In this document: in pieces, positions 35,105-46,562 of the stretch | How the letters are laid out: every line of letters begins with the position of its first letter | How positions within the stretch are numbered: position 1 is the first letter of the stretch | NCBI GenBank assembly: GCA_005408345.1 | Contig: SEMN01001362.1 | Location: forward strand, 1-64,000 | Source of the DNA: Macquaria australasica | Lineage: Eukaryota > Chordata > Actinopteri > Centrarchiformes > Percichthyidae | Direction: 5' to 3' | DNA: 64,000 nt | The notes under the pieces: generated by a model | Databases searched by the model: none | What the model was told of the DNA's origin: nothing | What the model saw: the letters and a program-made list of their open reading frames with translations, nothing else | Made by a program: the position numbers and the translations under genes

Positions 35105-36720
35105 CAGTCTAAATGTATATCAGGTTTTACAGTTGTTTCTAAGATTCCTGTGTTTGAAGATAAATCAATGCTGGCTGAGGGTAGGAGGTGCTGAATTGTC
35201 TCTAATAGTTAGAATTTTATCATTAAAGAAGCTCATGAAGTCATTACTACTGAGATCTATAGGAATACATGGCTCATGGCTGACTCTCTGTCAGCCTGGC
35301 TACAGTGCTGAACAGAAACCAGGGGTTGTTCTTATTTTCCTCTATTAATGATGAGTAGTAGGCTGCTCTGGCATTACGGAGGGCCTTCCTATAAATTTTA
35401 AGACTATCTTGCCAGGCTAAACGTGCTTCTTCCAGATTGGTGGAACGCCATTTCCTTTCAAGTTTTTGCGATGTTTGTTTTAATTTGCCGGTTTGTGGGT
35501 TATACCATGGAGCTAACCTCCTCTGTTTTATTATCTTCTTTTTTAGAGGGGCGATAGAGTCGAGTGTTATTCGTAGTGAGCCTGCAGCACTATCAACAAG
35601 ATGATCAATTTGGGAGGGACTAAAGTTAGTATCGGAGTCGTCTGTTATATACTGAGACATGGAACTGAATTTAATGCCGATGGAATCACTTCTTTAAATT
35701 TAGCTAGAGCACTATCAGATAGACATCTAGTGTAGGAATGTTTGCCTAATGTCGTGTAGTCCAGTAATAGGAATTCAAAAGTTATTAAATAATGGTCTGA
35801 TAAAAAAGGATTCTGTGGAAAGACTATTAGATGTTCAATTTCAATGCCATAGACAAGAACAAGGTCGAGGGTGTGGTTAAAACAGTGAGTGGGTTTATGT
35901 ACACTCTGACAGAAGTCAATCAAATCTAATAGAGATAAACGCAGCACTAAGGCTATCATTTTCTACATCCACATGAATATTAAAATCACCTACAATAATT
36001 ATTTTATCCGTTTTAAGGACTAAACCTGCTAAGAACTCTGAGAAGAAAAGGCTTTCGAACGAGTTATAATTTAGTTTAGGTTTAGGTTTGATTAATAGGC
36101 TTGAGTCAAAGATGACTGCAACTCCACCTCCTCGGCCTGTGCCTCGAGGAATGTGAGTATTAATGTGACTGGGGGGAGTGGATTCATTTAGGCTAACATA
36201 TTCATCGTGACACAGCCAGGTTTCAGTAAGACAAAATAAATCAATATTATAATCTGATATTAGATCGTTTACTAGTACAGGTTTAGATGACAGAGATCTG
36301 ATGTTTAAGAGTCCACATTTAATTCTCCTATTTTGTTGTACTGTTGCAGTGGTGGTTTTACTTTTTCTTAGGTTTTTATGTGCAACTCCTCTTCTGTTTA
36401 CTTTTGATTTAATTTAAGTGGTCCGGGGGCAGACACCCTCTCTGTGGAGTTTAGGGTGGGCAACTGCTCTAATGGAAGTGCAGAGAAGCACGTAGGACTG
36501 CAACTCTGCCTCCTGGCCTCAACTCTGAATTGTCATGGCTTTGGGCCACTAATAAATTTAGCCAGATTTCTAGTTATGAGAGCGGCTCCATCCAAAGTGG
36601 GATGAATACCATCTCTCCTAATGAGACCAGGTCTTCTCCAGAAAGTCTGCCAATTATCTACAAAGCCCACATCATTACCTGGACACCACCTTGACAACCA
36701 GCGGTTAAATGATGACATGC
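35105..36720 (-). mobile_element. L2 LINE body, truncated at both ends
   Basis: It is closely similar to the copy at 1138-2880. It holds the ORF1 C-terminal esterase motif (DGIHPTLDG, 36720-36533), an endonuclease with an internal deletion of about 105 bases near 36045, and the linker up to about 35105. The reverse transcriptase and 3' UTR are gone and the 5' half of ORF1 is missing. The T-run at 35537-35542 keeps the full-length frame (KKKIIKQRRLAPWYNP). Confidence 0.85.
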
Positions 36721-37444
36721 ATAATATTGGGTACTCAATATCCACACACAAATACCAAGAAATTTGAAAACACAGTTTTACAAATGCACACATCACATCC
36801 TGAATAAATGTTTATATTTTATGTACAGATTTTTAACTTCAATTTTTCAGATCTGATCATTTTCGCTTTCAAAAAGCTTCCTGTGTATACAAATGTCTAA
36901 AAATATTTGTGACATTCTTTTGTATTTATTTACAGGTTGTTAAATGTGTGTGTACAGATCGCCTTTTACACACGAAATGTGGTTCAAAATCTGGTTACAC
37001 CATTCAGAAAAGGAATTTAAAGCTGAAATCTTCTCACTAATGAAAAGCTCATTCACTATGAAAATACTGTATTATCACAGTAAATATTATTAGTGGCAAA
37101 GAAAGGGTTAATGTTGTTCTTCTGATTGATACAGAGGTGAGCCAATCAGGTGATTTGTTGTAGAGCAGACTAACCAATCAGCAGTCTTTGCTAGCTACAC
37201 AGTCACCACTAAAATAAAGTCAAATAAAATGAAGTAATCAAATAATACATTCCTGCTCAATTTGATTAATAATCATAAGGTGGAGTTAAGAGAAGCTTCA
37301 AGAATGCCAATCACAGCAGCTCCTCTCATAAGCAACAGACAATTTAATGAGCCAAGCTTCAGGAGAAATCTGTTCTTCCAAAGACAAAACTGTAGCCAAT
37401 GTTATGTGTAGAGCCCAGCGCTGTTATCCGTGGTAAAAATCTTA

Positions 37445-37661
37445 CTATTCTCTCTCAACCCAACTGGTCGAGGCAGATGACCGCCCACACAGCCTGGTTC
37501 TGCTCAAGTTTTTCCTTGCCACTGTCACCTAGTGCTTGCTCATGGTGGGAATTGTTGGGTCTCTGTAAATATAAAGAGTCGGTCTAGACCTGCTCTATAT
37601 GAAATAGTGCCCTGAGATAACTTTGTTATGATATGGCGCTTTATAAATAAAACTGAATTCA
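37445..37661 (+). repeat. L2 LINE 3' UTR fragment (copy f)
   Basis: It contains CAACTGGTCGAGGCAGATGA, GGTCTCTGTAAATATAAAG and the tail AAATAAAACTGAATTC. A small internal deletion lies in the GTTTCTACCTGTTAAAA region. Confidence 0.85.
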
Positions 37662-38199
37662 AAATAACTTTATGAGTGTGTTGAACACCACATAACGTTA
37701 GCTACAGTAGCTGTATGGGTAGTCAACTCATCTAATGGTAGGTTAGCAAGCTATTTCATTAGAATGAAATGACATAATGTGAACAAACATGAACAAATGT
37801 GAATTAAACTTTAATACATTTCCTCTTCCGTGAATATGCATGATTTCTGCCTGAGTCACATCCTGTTCTCTTTATATGTCCATGGTCACGTCAGATAGAT
37901 TTTCATCGGCTATCGGTTGTTTAACAATGAGGACAACAACTCCCATGATCCCACACTACTTCCCAAGGTCATCAAACTATGTCTTTTGCTATTGTTTTGA
38001 TTGAGACCCCCTAGCGGCAGAAATTACATATTGTGCATTTAAAGCTGAGTAGCTCCTCTGTCCATCAGCATACAGTGAAGACTTTCCTAATAACACACCT
38101 TTGTGAAGCAGGTTTCTTCTTTATCAGCCACCAAAACAATATTTCGGAATTTTTAGTGTATGTTCATGAACTTTTTAAGTGAGTCAGATATCCTGTAGT

Positions 38200-38970
38200 C
38201 TAGAGCATGTCTCTCAGGCCAGCATTGTCTCGCACCATGCTGCTGTAGACTGATTTATACACCTTCAAAACATCCAGAGCTGAAGGACGGAGCTTGGGGT
38301 CTTCCTTTTTACACTCCTCATGGATCTGAAAAAGATGGAAGTGGACTAAATCCCCTCCAGGTACCCTTCCCATCAGAAACCATGTCACGTCTGGGATCTT
38401 CCAGATGTCTGTCCTCTCATCATACTCAGGCATGAGATCATCTGAAAATGGCTTCCCTTTGTTTCTGAATGGCCACAGCTGCTCTGGGGCTACAAAGTCT
38501 CCAGTGAGCTCCAGGTGGCCACATTTCACCAAGAAGCCTTTGGATGGGTCCACCTCAGGCAGCGCATCCAGATCGTTCACTACCAGGTGAAAGTCACTCG
38601 TCAGCAGAAACTGGGAGAGAGTTTTCTCCAGGCTGTTGGAATCACACATAACCCGCCGCCCAGCTGGGCTGTTATGGAGGTAATGGAGGATGGAGACATA
38701 ATCCGTAGCCAGCCTCAGCCGGATCTGCCACGTGTTCTGTTGCTGGTGCTGCTCTTGTGCAAGAACACCATCCAAGTTAAGCAGTGAGCCAAGTGGGTGG
38801 TGCTCTGTGACCAAGGTGTGGTCTTCAAGGCAAAACCCCACCAACTGCACCACCTGGGGGCCCTGCAGGGCCTGTAACATGGACAATCCATGGAGAAAAT
38901 CCTCCAGGTAATCCAGAGAGGATAGTTTGGACAGAGCCACTTTCTGACCCCTCCACTCTGCCAGATAGAC
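38200..38970 (-). CDS. pomk: pomk exon 2 (kinase domain)
   Basis: The acceptor CTTTCCCCAG is at 38980-38971. The exon encodes residues 91-346 and stops at TAG (38202-38200). It is intact, with no frame break. Confidence 0.95.
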   Translation of the reverse strand, partial: VYLAEWRGQKVALSKLSSLDYLEDFLHGLSMLQALQGPQVVQLVGFCLEDHTLVTEHHPLGSLLNLDGVLAQEQHQQQNTWQIRLRLATDYVSILHYLHNSPAGRRVMCDSNSLEKTLSQFLLTSDFHLVVNDLDALPEVDPSKGFLVKCGHLELTGDFVAPEQLWPFRNKGKPFSDDLMPEYDERTDIWKIPDVTWFLMGRVPGGDLVHFHLFQIHEECKKEDPKLRPSALDVLKVYKSVYSSMVRDNAGLRDML

Positions 38971-41900
38971 CTGGGGAAAGAAAAGTGGATGCTGAGGTTA
39001 GTAAGTCTAGAGTAAAAGCTGCACATGGGCAATACTGACCCCTACAAAAGACATGCAACACCATGAATGCCTTTGAGCAGAGACTGTGTAAAAGTGTGTG
39101 CTGTTATCCCCATTTGACTAATTCATTGCATCTCGCCCCTCTCTATGATGGTAGGCTTTTAGCCCTGCCTTCAAAAGTGGTCACTTGGAACTGCTATTGC
39201 TTCAACACTTTTGCCTTTAGACTTGGTTGGGCGACACGTTGAAATGATGGCATACCAAGCATACCCCAGCCTTTATACTGTCAGTACGTTTTTGGTACAG
39301 CAGGGAAAACAAAAAAATAGTAAAAAATAACATTTTTGTCATTTATTTTGAAAAATGTAAACATTCAGTAGTGGCTCATTGGTCATCATTCTTACTGTAA
39401 CAGTTAAGGCACTCAAATACTGGCATATTTTCAGTAAGAAAAAATAAATAACACAAATGTCAGTAATGCTCCATCGTAAGCCTCTGACCTGTTGATAATT
39501 CCTGAACAACTACAGCTTGCGCTTGTTTATACAGGGCAAGTACAACGGACTGACTAAAATGCTCACGTGAAGGCACATTGTAGCAGGGCTCAAGTGCTTT
39601 GACCATATGCTTAAATTCTATATTCTCTATGACCCAGTATGGTCACATATCCGCAGTGATGAACACTTAGCATTAGTTATTTTCGAATCTGCAGTGAGAG
39701 GCTGCCTGAACGCTGTGGGGAGAAGGACTCGCCTTCCAGTCTGTTTTTGTCTTGTTCTGCTAATCAACATGTTTGGGTGATGCCGTCGTAAATTACACGT
39801 TTGAAGTCTATCCACAAATATACCCCGACTATAGTTTAACAATCTCTGCATACAGTATGACACTAATCATTGCCCATTTTCACTGTAACTAACAGGGAAA
39901 GCATAACTAATGCTCCATACAGTATATCTAAATGTCATGGGAGGATCCACCAGCTCTGGTCTCTCATTTATGTTTATCATTCGGAGGAAGTGACACTACA
40001 TGATCTTGAATAACCGGGCTAAGCCAACTAGCATGCTACAGCTGATAAACAACAACTGGTGCACTGCCAAAACTTTCCTGGTAAAACTCAAGCTCTAGAA
40101 TTTCTGTTCTGCATGTGCCAGTATTAGACATAAATAGACGATTTTGACGGCAATTGTTTGGATCACAGGGCGTACCGAACCGAGAGAGTCACATACCGAA
40201 CCGAACGTCCTGTACTGAACGGTTCGGGATGAACAAATACAGACGAACAGTGACCTTCATGAAGAGCTTGAGGCAGCTTTTGTGTGAGAATTTTCCTAAA
40301 TACTGAATTTTATAAGTTGTCATGCCAAAAATTGTATGTATGTACACACATTGTTTTGCCTCCTCTCAGATGGCATGATTATACATGATTCTATATGACA
40401 TGGGACATACTGTATAAAGCTATGAGAATGTAATGTTACTTTAAGTTTTTGGTATGAACTGTGTACCAAGATCTTCTCTGACGACAGATTTGTGTTATAA
40501 TAAACTTATATATTCAAGTAAGGACAACTGAGGCTCATCGACTTTATTCTTCTATTCATCAAAGTGAAGACTGACAAGAAGTAAAAGTTTCTCCACATCA
40601 AGTAGCATACCTTAAACTGTGGATAAAGGCAGACTATCTGTACATAACTTGTATGATGGTCTAGAACATTGATTGGATTTTGTTCGTACCTAAGAGAGAT
40701 TTCTAAATAAGTTGGTGAATGTGACAACGTCTCTTAAATCACTGATACACAGAACTTAGAATCTCAAGTTTGAGTTGTTCCTGCATGAGGCCCAAGGTAA
40801 CAGGTAAATAATCTCATTTGAAAAGCCTGTGAGAATGGGCATGTGCTATAGAGTGTCCAGTATGGAATATATGCAGTCACTGGAGCACACTGATTGATTT
40901 GTAGCCTTTAATTGTGCAAACGTTTCGACACTACTGTGTCTTCATCCGAGTCAAAATTGACAAAGACATGAGGCAAACAATATATCAATATATCATTTTC
41001 AGACCCAACTGTTCTGGGGACTCCCTGAGAGGAAATGCCCACCAGGGAGCTCCCCCGAGAACTACATATCTTCAAAGGCTTTTTTTCTGTTTGCATTTGC
41101 ACCGCCAATACGAACGCTTAAGTGACGTAAGCCGGCCGGCGGTTGCTATAGCAACGTGACTCACAACGTCACACAAGATTTTTATATTTCGCCTTGACTG
41201 AAAATGTCTATAGTCAACCTAGAACAGGTATACAATTGTCATTGGATAATTGGTTGAACAGGATTTCAAATCTATTGGATAATGAATCCTAGAGTAGGAG
41301 TTGCCATAGTCTTTGTCCAAGTGCCACACCCCATGCATTAACACCACATCAGACACAAAGACTACGTTCAGATTTGAGCCACTTTCATATGTGGTCCTAA
41401 ATCAGATACAGGTCTGATGTTTTGCAGTGCGACCTCAGTCTGAACAGTCATATCAGAATTCAATTCAGTTTCAATTCAGTTTTATTTATATAGCGCCATA
41501 TCATAACAAAGTTATCTCAGGGTACTTTTTCGAATAGAGAAAAAAAGTCTTAATCAAAACACATTGTTTTTTCCGGAGCTGATGGAAGTAACTAACGAGT
41601 GAGCCATCTGCTTCCTGCTCCTTAAGACTTTCCTCTTTGATAAAGCTTATAGTACGGCTGACTCAGGTGACCCCTGAGCCCCCCCTTAGTTATGCTGATA
41701 TAGGCCTAGACTGCCGGGGGACTTCATATGATGCACTGAGCTCCTCTCTCCTCCTCTTCTTCTCCATCTGTACGCACTCATATCCCATCAATGCTTCTTA
41801 CTAATTAAACTTCTTCCCGTAGTTGTGTGCTTTCTCTCCTCTCTCTCTCTCGCTTTCTGCAGGTATTTCTGCCTCCGGAGCTGTAGAGTCTGGATCTATG

Positions 41901-44900
41901 GTTGCAGGCCACCTGCTGCCCCCGTGCTCCTGCTCTGCACCTGCTGCTGCTATTACTGGTATTGCTCTTATTATTAGTATTACTATTATAAAATTGCTAT
42001 TAGTATTATTTCTGTTAATATTAACATCAATACCATTACCACAACTATTACTTTACATCTCTATGTGGAACTGTACTGTGCTGCTGTATGTTCTCTTTCC
42101 TCCTGCTCCCCCCCCCAACCCAACCGGTCGAGGCAGATGACCGCCCACCTAGAGCCTGGTTCTGCTCGAGGTTTCTACCTGTTAAAAGGGAGTTTTTCCT
42201 TGCCACTGTTGCCTAGTGCTTGCTCATGGTGGGAATTGTTGGGTCTCTGTAAATATAAAGAGTCGGTCTAGACCTGCTCTATTCGAAAAAGTGCCCTGAG
42301 ATAACTTTGTTATGATATGGCGCTATATAAATAAAACTGAATTGAATTTAATTGAATTTTCATCTCTGTTGAGAGTTGCACGTGTGCAGACAAATACAAA
42401 CATGGAAGACTACTTCTATCTCCTCCTCCTCGTTATCATCTGCTCAAGAATTCGCTGGCTTCCACTGCACATCAACCTATAAATGAAACTGTAAACGCTG
42501 ACTTGTTTACTTCCGTACAACATTGCGCTACATGCAACGTCTTTGTTATTGTTCTTTTGCGCATGTGAGTAAGGGCTGTGACCAGTTGACATTGGAATCT
42601 GATATTGGCCGCATTTAAAAAAATAATGTGAACAGCCAAACAAAAAAGTCTGAGCAATAAATCCGAATAAAGCACTAAGGCAGTGTGAACTTAGCCAAAA
42701 GGACACAGACACATCTTAAAGTTACAGAGATAAAAATTACAGAAAGTACAGGTTCTGCATTCATCAAGTACAACAAATGAGAGGAAACACGACAAAGTCA
42801 GTTCTTCATTTAAGCCTAAAGGCTCCACTGTGTTAAGATAAGATAAGATAAGATAAACTTTATTGATCCCACAGTGGGGAAAGTTCACCGTTACAGCAGC
42901 TCAAAAAAGAGATAAAACAACAATTAAGGAAAGAAAGAAGAAATTAAATAAAAGAAACATTATATACACAATACAATAAATATAAGAAACATAAATAAAA
43001 ATACAAAGACCCTAAAGTGCATGATTAGTCATCAGTCATACTGTGATGTGAGTGGTGGTTACAGTGACGCAGCAGATTGTAATGCAGCATTATACAGTCT
43101 GATTGTGGTGGGAATGACCTGCGAAGCGCTCCTTCTTACACTTCGGGTGTAGGAGACTGTCACTGAAGGAGCTGCTTAAGGCCCCCACAGTCTGATGCAG
43201 AGGGTGGGAGGTGTTGTCCATGATGGCGGACAGTTTTGCCAGAACCCTCCTCTCCCCCACCACCTCAGTGAAGTCCAGGGGGCAGCCACAGACTGAGCTA
43301 GCTCTTTTTATCAGTCTATTGAGTCTGTTCTTGTCCCGCTCAGAACACCCCCCTCCCCAACACACCACTGCATAAGATACCACAGATGCCACCACAGTCT
43401 CATAAAAGTTCTCAGCAGTTGCCTGCTCACACCAAAGGATCCTAGCCTCCTCAGCAGGTATAGACGACACTGACCCTTCTTATAAAGAGAGTCGGTGTTA
43501 TCTGTCCAGTCCAGTTTATTATTTAGGTGAACACCCAGGTACCTGTATGTCCTCACTCTCTCGATGTCAAGTCCCTGGATGTTTACCGGTGCAGTGGAGG
43601 AGGGTTTTCTGTGGAAGTCGACCACCATCTCCTTTGTCTTGCTGGCATTTACTAGAAGGTGATTCTGCCCACACCAGTCGACAAAGTCCGTGATGACCTT
43701 CCTGTACTCACAGTCGTTCCCCCCTGACACACATCGCACAATGGCAGTGTCATCGGAGAACTTCTGGAGGTGACAACTGTCCGTGGAGTACCTGAAGTCT
43801 GATGTGTACAGGGTGAAGAGGAAAGGTGAGAGTACTGTGCCCTGAGGGGCCCCTGTGCCGCAGAACACCACATCAGACACACAGTCCTGCAGCCTCACAT
43901 ACTGGGGTCTGTCAGTGAGGTAGTCAATGACCCATGCAACCAGATGGTCACTGACTCCCGCTCTGTCCAGCTTCATCCCGAGCAGTGAAGGTTGAATCGT
44001 GTTAAAAGCACTGGAGAAATCGAAAAAAGTGATCCTCACAGTGTTTCCAGTGCCCTCCAGGTGAGACAGGGATCTCTGCAGTAAGTAGATGACAGCATCA
44101 TCCACCCCAACGCCAGGCTGGTATGCAAACTGCAGGGGATCCATGCTTGGGCTCACCAGGGGCGGAGATGGTTTAGGACGATTCTCTCAAGTGCCTTCAT
44201 CAGGTGAGAGGTTAAGGCCATGGGTCTGAAGTGGTTGGGCTCCTTGGCGCACGAAGTCTTGGGAGCTGGGACCACACAAGAAGTCTTCCACCTGACAGGA
44301 ACTCTTTCCAGATTCAGGCTCAGGTTAAAGATGTAGCAGACCACCTGACAGAGCTGGTCTGCACAGTCCCTGAGGAGTCTGGAGCTGATGCCATCAGGAC
44401 CCATGGCTTTCCTGGCTTTGATCTTCTTTAGTTGCAGTCTCACCTGATCCACTGTTGGTGTGAGGAGAGGGTGGGGGGAGCCCTGGAGATGGTGGTAGTG
44501 GTGAGAGGGAGGGTGAGAGCCCCAGAGTCTGGTCTGTGCTCAAGCTGGGGGGGGGGGGGGGGGGTAGGCCCAGTATCAAATCTGTTAGCTTGTTAGCCCA
44601 GTCTCTGTCTCCAGGTTCAGGGTCCCTCCTCCTGCCTTTGCCCTGCCTTGATATAGTTTGGAGTCCTTTCCAAACCTCCTTCGCGTTGTTTTGCTGCAGG
44701 TGGTCCTCCATTTTCCTCCTGTAGCTGGCCTTGCACTCTCTGATCTTTCTTTTAAGATCCCTCTGCGTCCTCCTCAGTTCCTCTCTGTCACCAGATTTAA
44801 AAACCCTCCTTTTCTCCAGCAGCAAGGCTCTCAGCTCAGGAGTCACCCAGGGCTTGTTGTTTGAGAAACACCGCACCCTCCTGGTGGGCACGGTGGTCTC

Positions 44901-46550
44901 TACACAGAAATTAATGTAATCAGTGATGCAGTCCGTTAAACTGTCAATGTCCTGTCCGTGTGGCCCACAGAGCACCTCCCAGTCAGTGGTGTCAAAACAG
45001 TCCCTCAGTGCCTCACCGGCCTCCTCAGACCACAGTTTCACACACCTTTTGGTGTAGGTAGGTATGTAAACAGGGAGCAGATGGACCAGGTTGTGATCCG
45101 AGCAGCCGAGCGGGGGGAGGGGGTAGGAGCTGTAGGCGTCCGCTGTGTTTGCATACAGCAGGTCCAGAGTTTTATTGTCCCTGGTGTAGCAGTCCACGTA
45201 CTGATGGAAGTTAGGGAGAGTGGCAGACAGGGAAGCGTGGTTAAAATCCCCAGTGATGAGGATGCGCTGTCTGTAGTTGTGCCACAACACTATGGAGAAG
45301 CTCGCAGGCTGCATTGGCGTTGGCCGAGGGGGGGATGTACACCGTTATTGCGATGACATGTGAAAACTCCCTCGGCAGGTAGTACGGCCGGATGCTAACA
45401 GCTAGCAGCTCAATGTCCCTAGTACACCGTTGTTCCTTAACATGAATGTGCCTAGGGTTACACCACGTGTTGTTCACAAACATCGCTATTCCCCCGCCCT
45501 TCTTCTTACCACTCTCCCTCATATTTCTGTCCGCTCTGACGAGATGAAATCCGTCCAGGTGCACCAGTGAGTCCGGGGTGAGCTTGTTTAGCCAGGTCTC
45601 TGTGAAGTGAATCTGACTACACTCCCGGTACTCCCGCTGTAGCCTCGTTAGCGCCGCTAGCTCTTCCATCTTGTTCATGAGAGACCTCACGTTTCCCGCG
45701 ATAACAGATGGAAGGCATGGTTTGTACCATCGTCTCCTTTCTCGGCGCTTGACTCCGGCTCTGCATCCCCTCCTCCTCCTCCGTAGTTCGGCGGGGATCT
45801 CCGGTCTCTCCTCGGGGGGTAGCCTAGCTTGGCTCAGCGCTAGCAGCTGCTCCCGAGTGTAAACAACTGGGCCATGGCTGAATGTGTTGGCCGACGCAGT
45901 GTTTAAAAGTCCAGAAAACAGTAAAAAACACAAGACCAGTCTCACCAGCTTCACATATAAGTATGGACGTGAACAGGAGCGACTACTGTAGACACATAAA
46001 CCGTAAAGAAAAGCTAGAAGTACAAAAAGAGAGTTAAGAGTGTGAGTCAAATATGTCTCTGCAGAGCAGTGAGCTAATAATGTCTCCACCTCTTGTAGAG
46101 GGTGAAATGTTTTCTATTCCCCAGAACTTTACTGATGCTGCAGATCATGCCAGCATTAGAATAAGATGGGAATTTGACTTGAGGCTTCTGATGGTATTAT
46201 GTTTGTTTTATTTCATCCACTCCCTGTAATTCAATTCACACAATAAACTAAGCCAATGTACAGTGTAAAAGACCATCTACCTTCTTAACGGCTCCCTGGC
46301 CGATCAGCTTCAGCTTGTGCACTTCGGTATTTATCTGTGGACATTGGAGCCAAGGGGTGCAGTTTTTCATGGTCGCCATTTTAAAGTGTCGATGCACACA
46401 GCCTACACGAGAGGACACCAGCTGCTCATCAATCTGATACACAGAGTCCAGATACAGGTAGATCAAGGCATTACTAAGGAGCAAAGCAGCAAGGCACACC
46501 ACCACCGCTGGAACACTGTGGGAGATGGCTCTGCTACTGCTCCGACCCAT
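38200..46550 (-). CDS. pomk: Protein O-mannose kinase (POMK/SGK196), complete
   Basis: Two coding exons, 46550-46281 and 38970-38200, join in phase 0 to give 346 residues; human POMK is about 350. POMK phosphorylates O-mannose on the alpha-dystroglycan core M3 glycan as a Golgi/ER type II membrane kinase. Exon 1 encodes a short cytosolic tail, one membrane segment (VPAVVVCLAALLLSNALIYL, residues about 14-33) and the luminal start KNCTPWLQCPQI...GQGAVKK. Exon 2 continues VYLAEWRGQKVAL and holds the family motifs TEHHPLGSLLNLD, VMCDSNSLEKTLSQFLLTSD, VVNDLDALP, KCGHLELTGDFVAPEQLWPF and YDERTDIWKIPDV. ATG at 46550 (ACCATGG) is a better start than the ATG at 46562, which abuts a likely splice acceptor of a 5' UTR exon. 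The 7.3-kb intron holds LINE insertions. Confidence 0.95.
39080..39215. repeat. Dispersed repeat Y (second copy)
   Basis: It shares CTCTATGATGGTAGGCTTTT and following sequence with 27296-27420. It lies in the pomk intron. Confidence 0.55.
39216..41456. other. pomk intron without recognised gene
   Basis: A GTACCGAACCGA-type stretch at 40168-40235 looks like a common fish DNA-transposon end. A CRE-like TGACGTAA and a palindromic X-box-like site lie at 41123-41155. Open frames lack family motifs. Confidence 0.5.
41142..41155. promoter_or_regulatory. X-box-like palindrome (possible RFX site)
   Basis: GTTGCTATAGCAAC is a perfect 14-base palindrome that fits the RFX X-box consensus (two RGYAAC half-sites, 2-bp spacing). 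TGACGTAA is 12 bases upstream and CGTGACTCACAACGTCAC follows. Function in the pomk intron is inferred only. Confidence 0.35.
41457..41541 (-). repeat. L2 LINE 3' end fragment (copy g)
   Basis: It holds the tail block TTCAATTCAGTTTTATTTAT and GCGCC...GTTATCTCAGGG, ending in CGAATAGAGA. It is opposite in orientation to the copy that begins directly to its right. Confidence 0.85.
41560..42358 (+). mobile_element. L2 LINE 3' end with ORF2 C-terminus (copy h)
   Basis: It begins with the last ORF2 codons, LLKTFLFDKAYSTADSGDP and a TGA near 41675. A 3' UTR of about 680 bases follows, with a CT-rich tract, an (ATT)-rich tract, the CGGTCGAGGCAGATGACCGC block and the AAATAAAACTGAATTGAATT tail. This copy links the scattered 3' fragments to the L2-type ORF2. 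Confidence 0.85.
42834..42858. repeat. (GATAA)n LINE tail
   Basis: Four to five GATAA units form the 3' tail of the Rex1-like LINE on the minus strand. Confidence 0.85.
43090..44452 (-). pseudogene. Rex1-like LINE reverse transcriptase (three frames)
   Basis: 44452-44153 holds the first RT blocks (KAMGPDGISSRLLRDCADQL, NHFRPMALTSHLMK). A one-base deletion in a C-run near 44157 then shifts frame. 44156-43311 carries the catalytic FSDD. 43470-43090 carries the thumb and C-terminus (VVCWGGGCSERDKNRLNRLI) after another shift near 43420. Confidence 0.75.
44394..46089 (-). pseudogene. Rex1-like LINE endonuclease and linker (two frames)
   Basis: The frame from 46089 to 45241 covers the leader and first endonuclease half. 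The frame from 45314 to 44394 covers the GDFN/SDH half and the basic linker. They overlap at 45241-45314, marking a frameshift inside the endonuclease. A G-run at 44548-44566 encodes a proline run and is prone to slippage. Confidence 0.75.
46281..46550 (-). CDS. pomk: pomk exon 1 (membrane anchor)
   Basis: It encodes residues 1-90 and ends GTTAAGAAG with donor GTAGAT at 46280. CCATTTCAG directly upstream of 46562 looks like an acceptor, so transcription probably starts in a non-coding exon further right. Confidence 0.92.
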
Positions 46551-46562
46551 GGTGCTGTGCAT

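Larger units (their letters stand above)
42832..46110 (-). mobile_element. Rex1/CR1-like LINE in the pomk intron, near complete, pseudogenized
   Basis: It is read on the minus strand, the same as pomk. The start is MNKMEELAALTRLQREY after an RRRRRGCRAGVKRRERRRWY leader. The endonuclease has TETWLNKL, ITGDFNHAS and CSDHNLVHL. A basic linker (KRRVFKSGDREELRRTQRDL) leads to the RT with SSAFNTIQP, APQGTVLSPFLF, catalytic FSDD and YLGVHLNNKLDW. The 3' UTR ends in CCCACTGTGGGATCAATAAA and (TTATC)n at 42858-42834. At least three frameshifts break it. The 5' leader and 3' tail motifs fit the Rex1/Babar group as I remember it. Confidence 0.8.

Noticed and set aside
38405..38787. Plus-strand frames over pomk exon 2
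   Set aside because: They are antisense shadows of a well-conserved kinase domain.
41457..42358. Twin-priming inversion of one L2 insertion
   Set aside because: Both the inverted and direct parts contain the same 3' UTR segment, which twin priming would not duplicate.
46562..46562. First ATG of the pomk frame as the start
   Set aside because: It directly follows a CCATTTCAG acceptor-like sequence. The second ATG (46550) has a strong ACCATGG context and gives the expected length.
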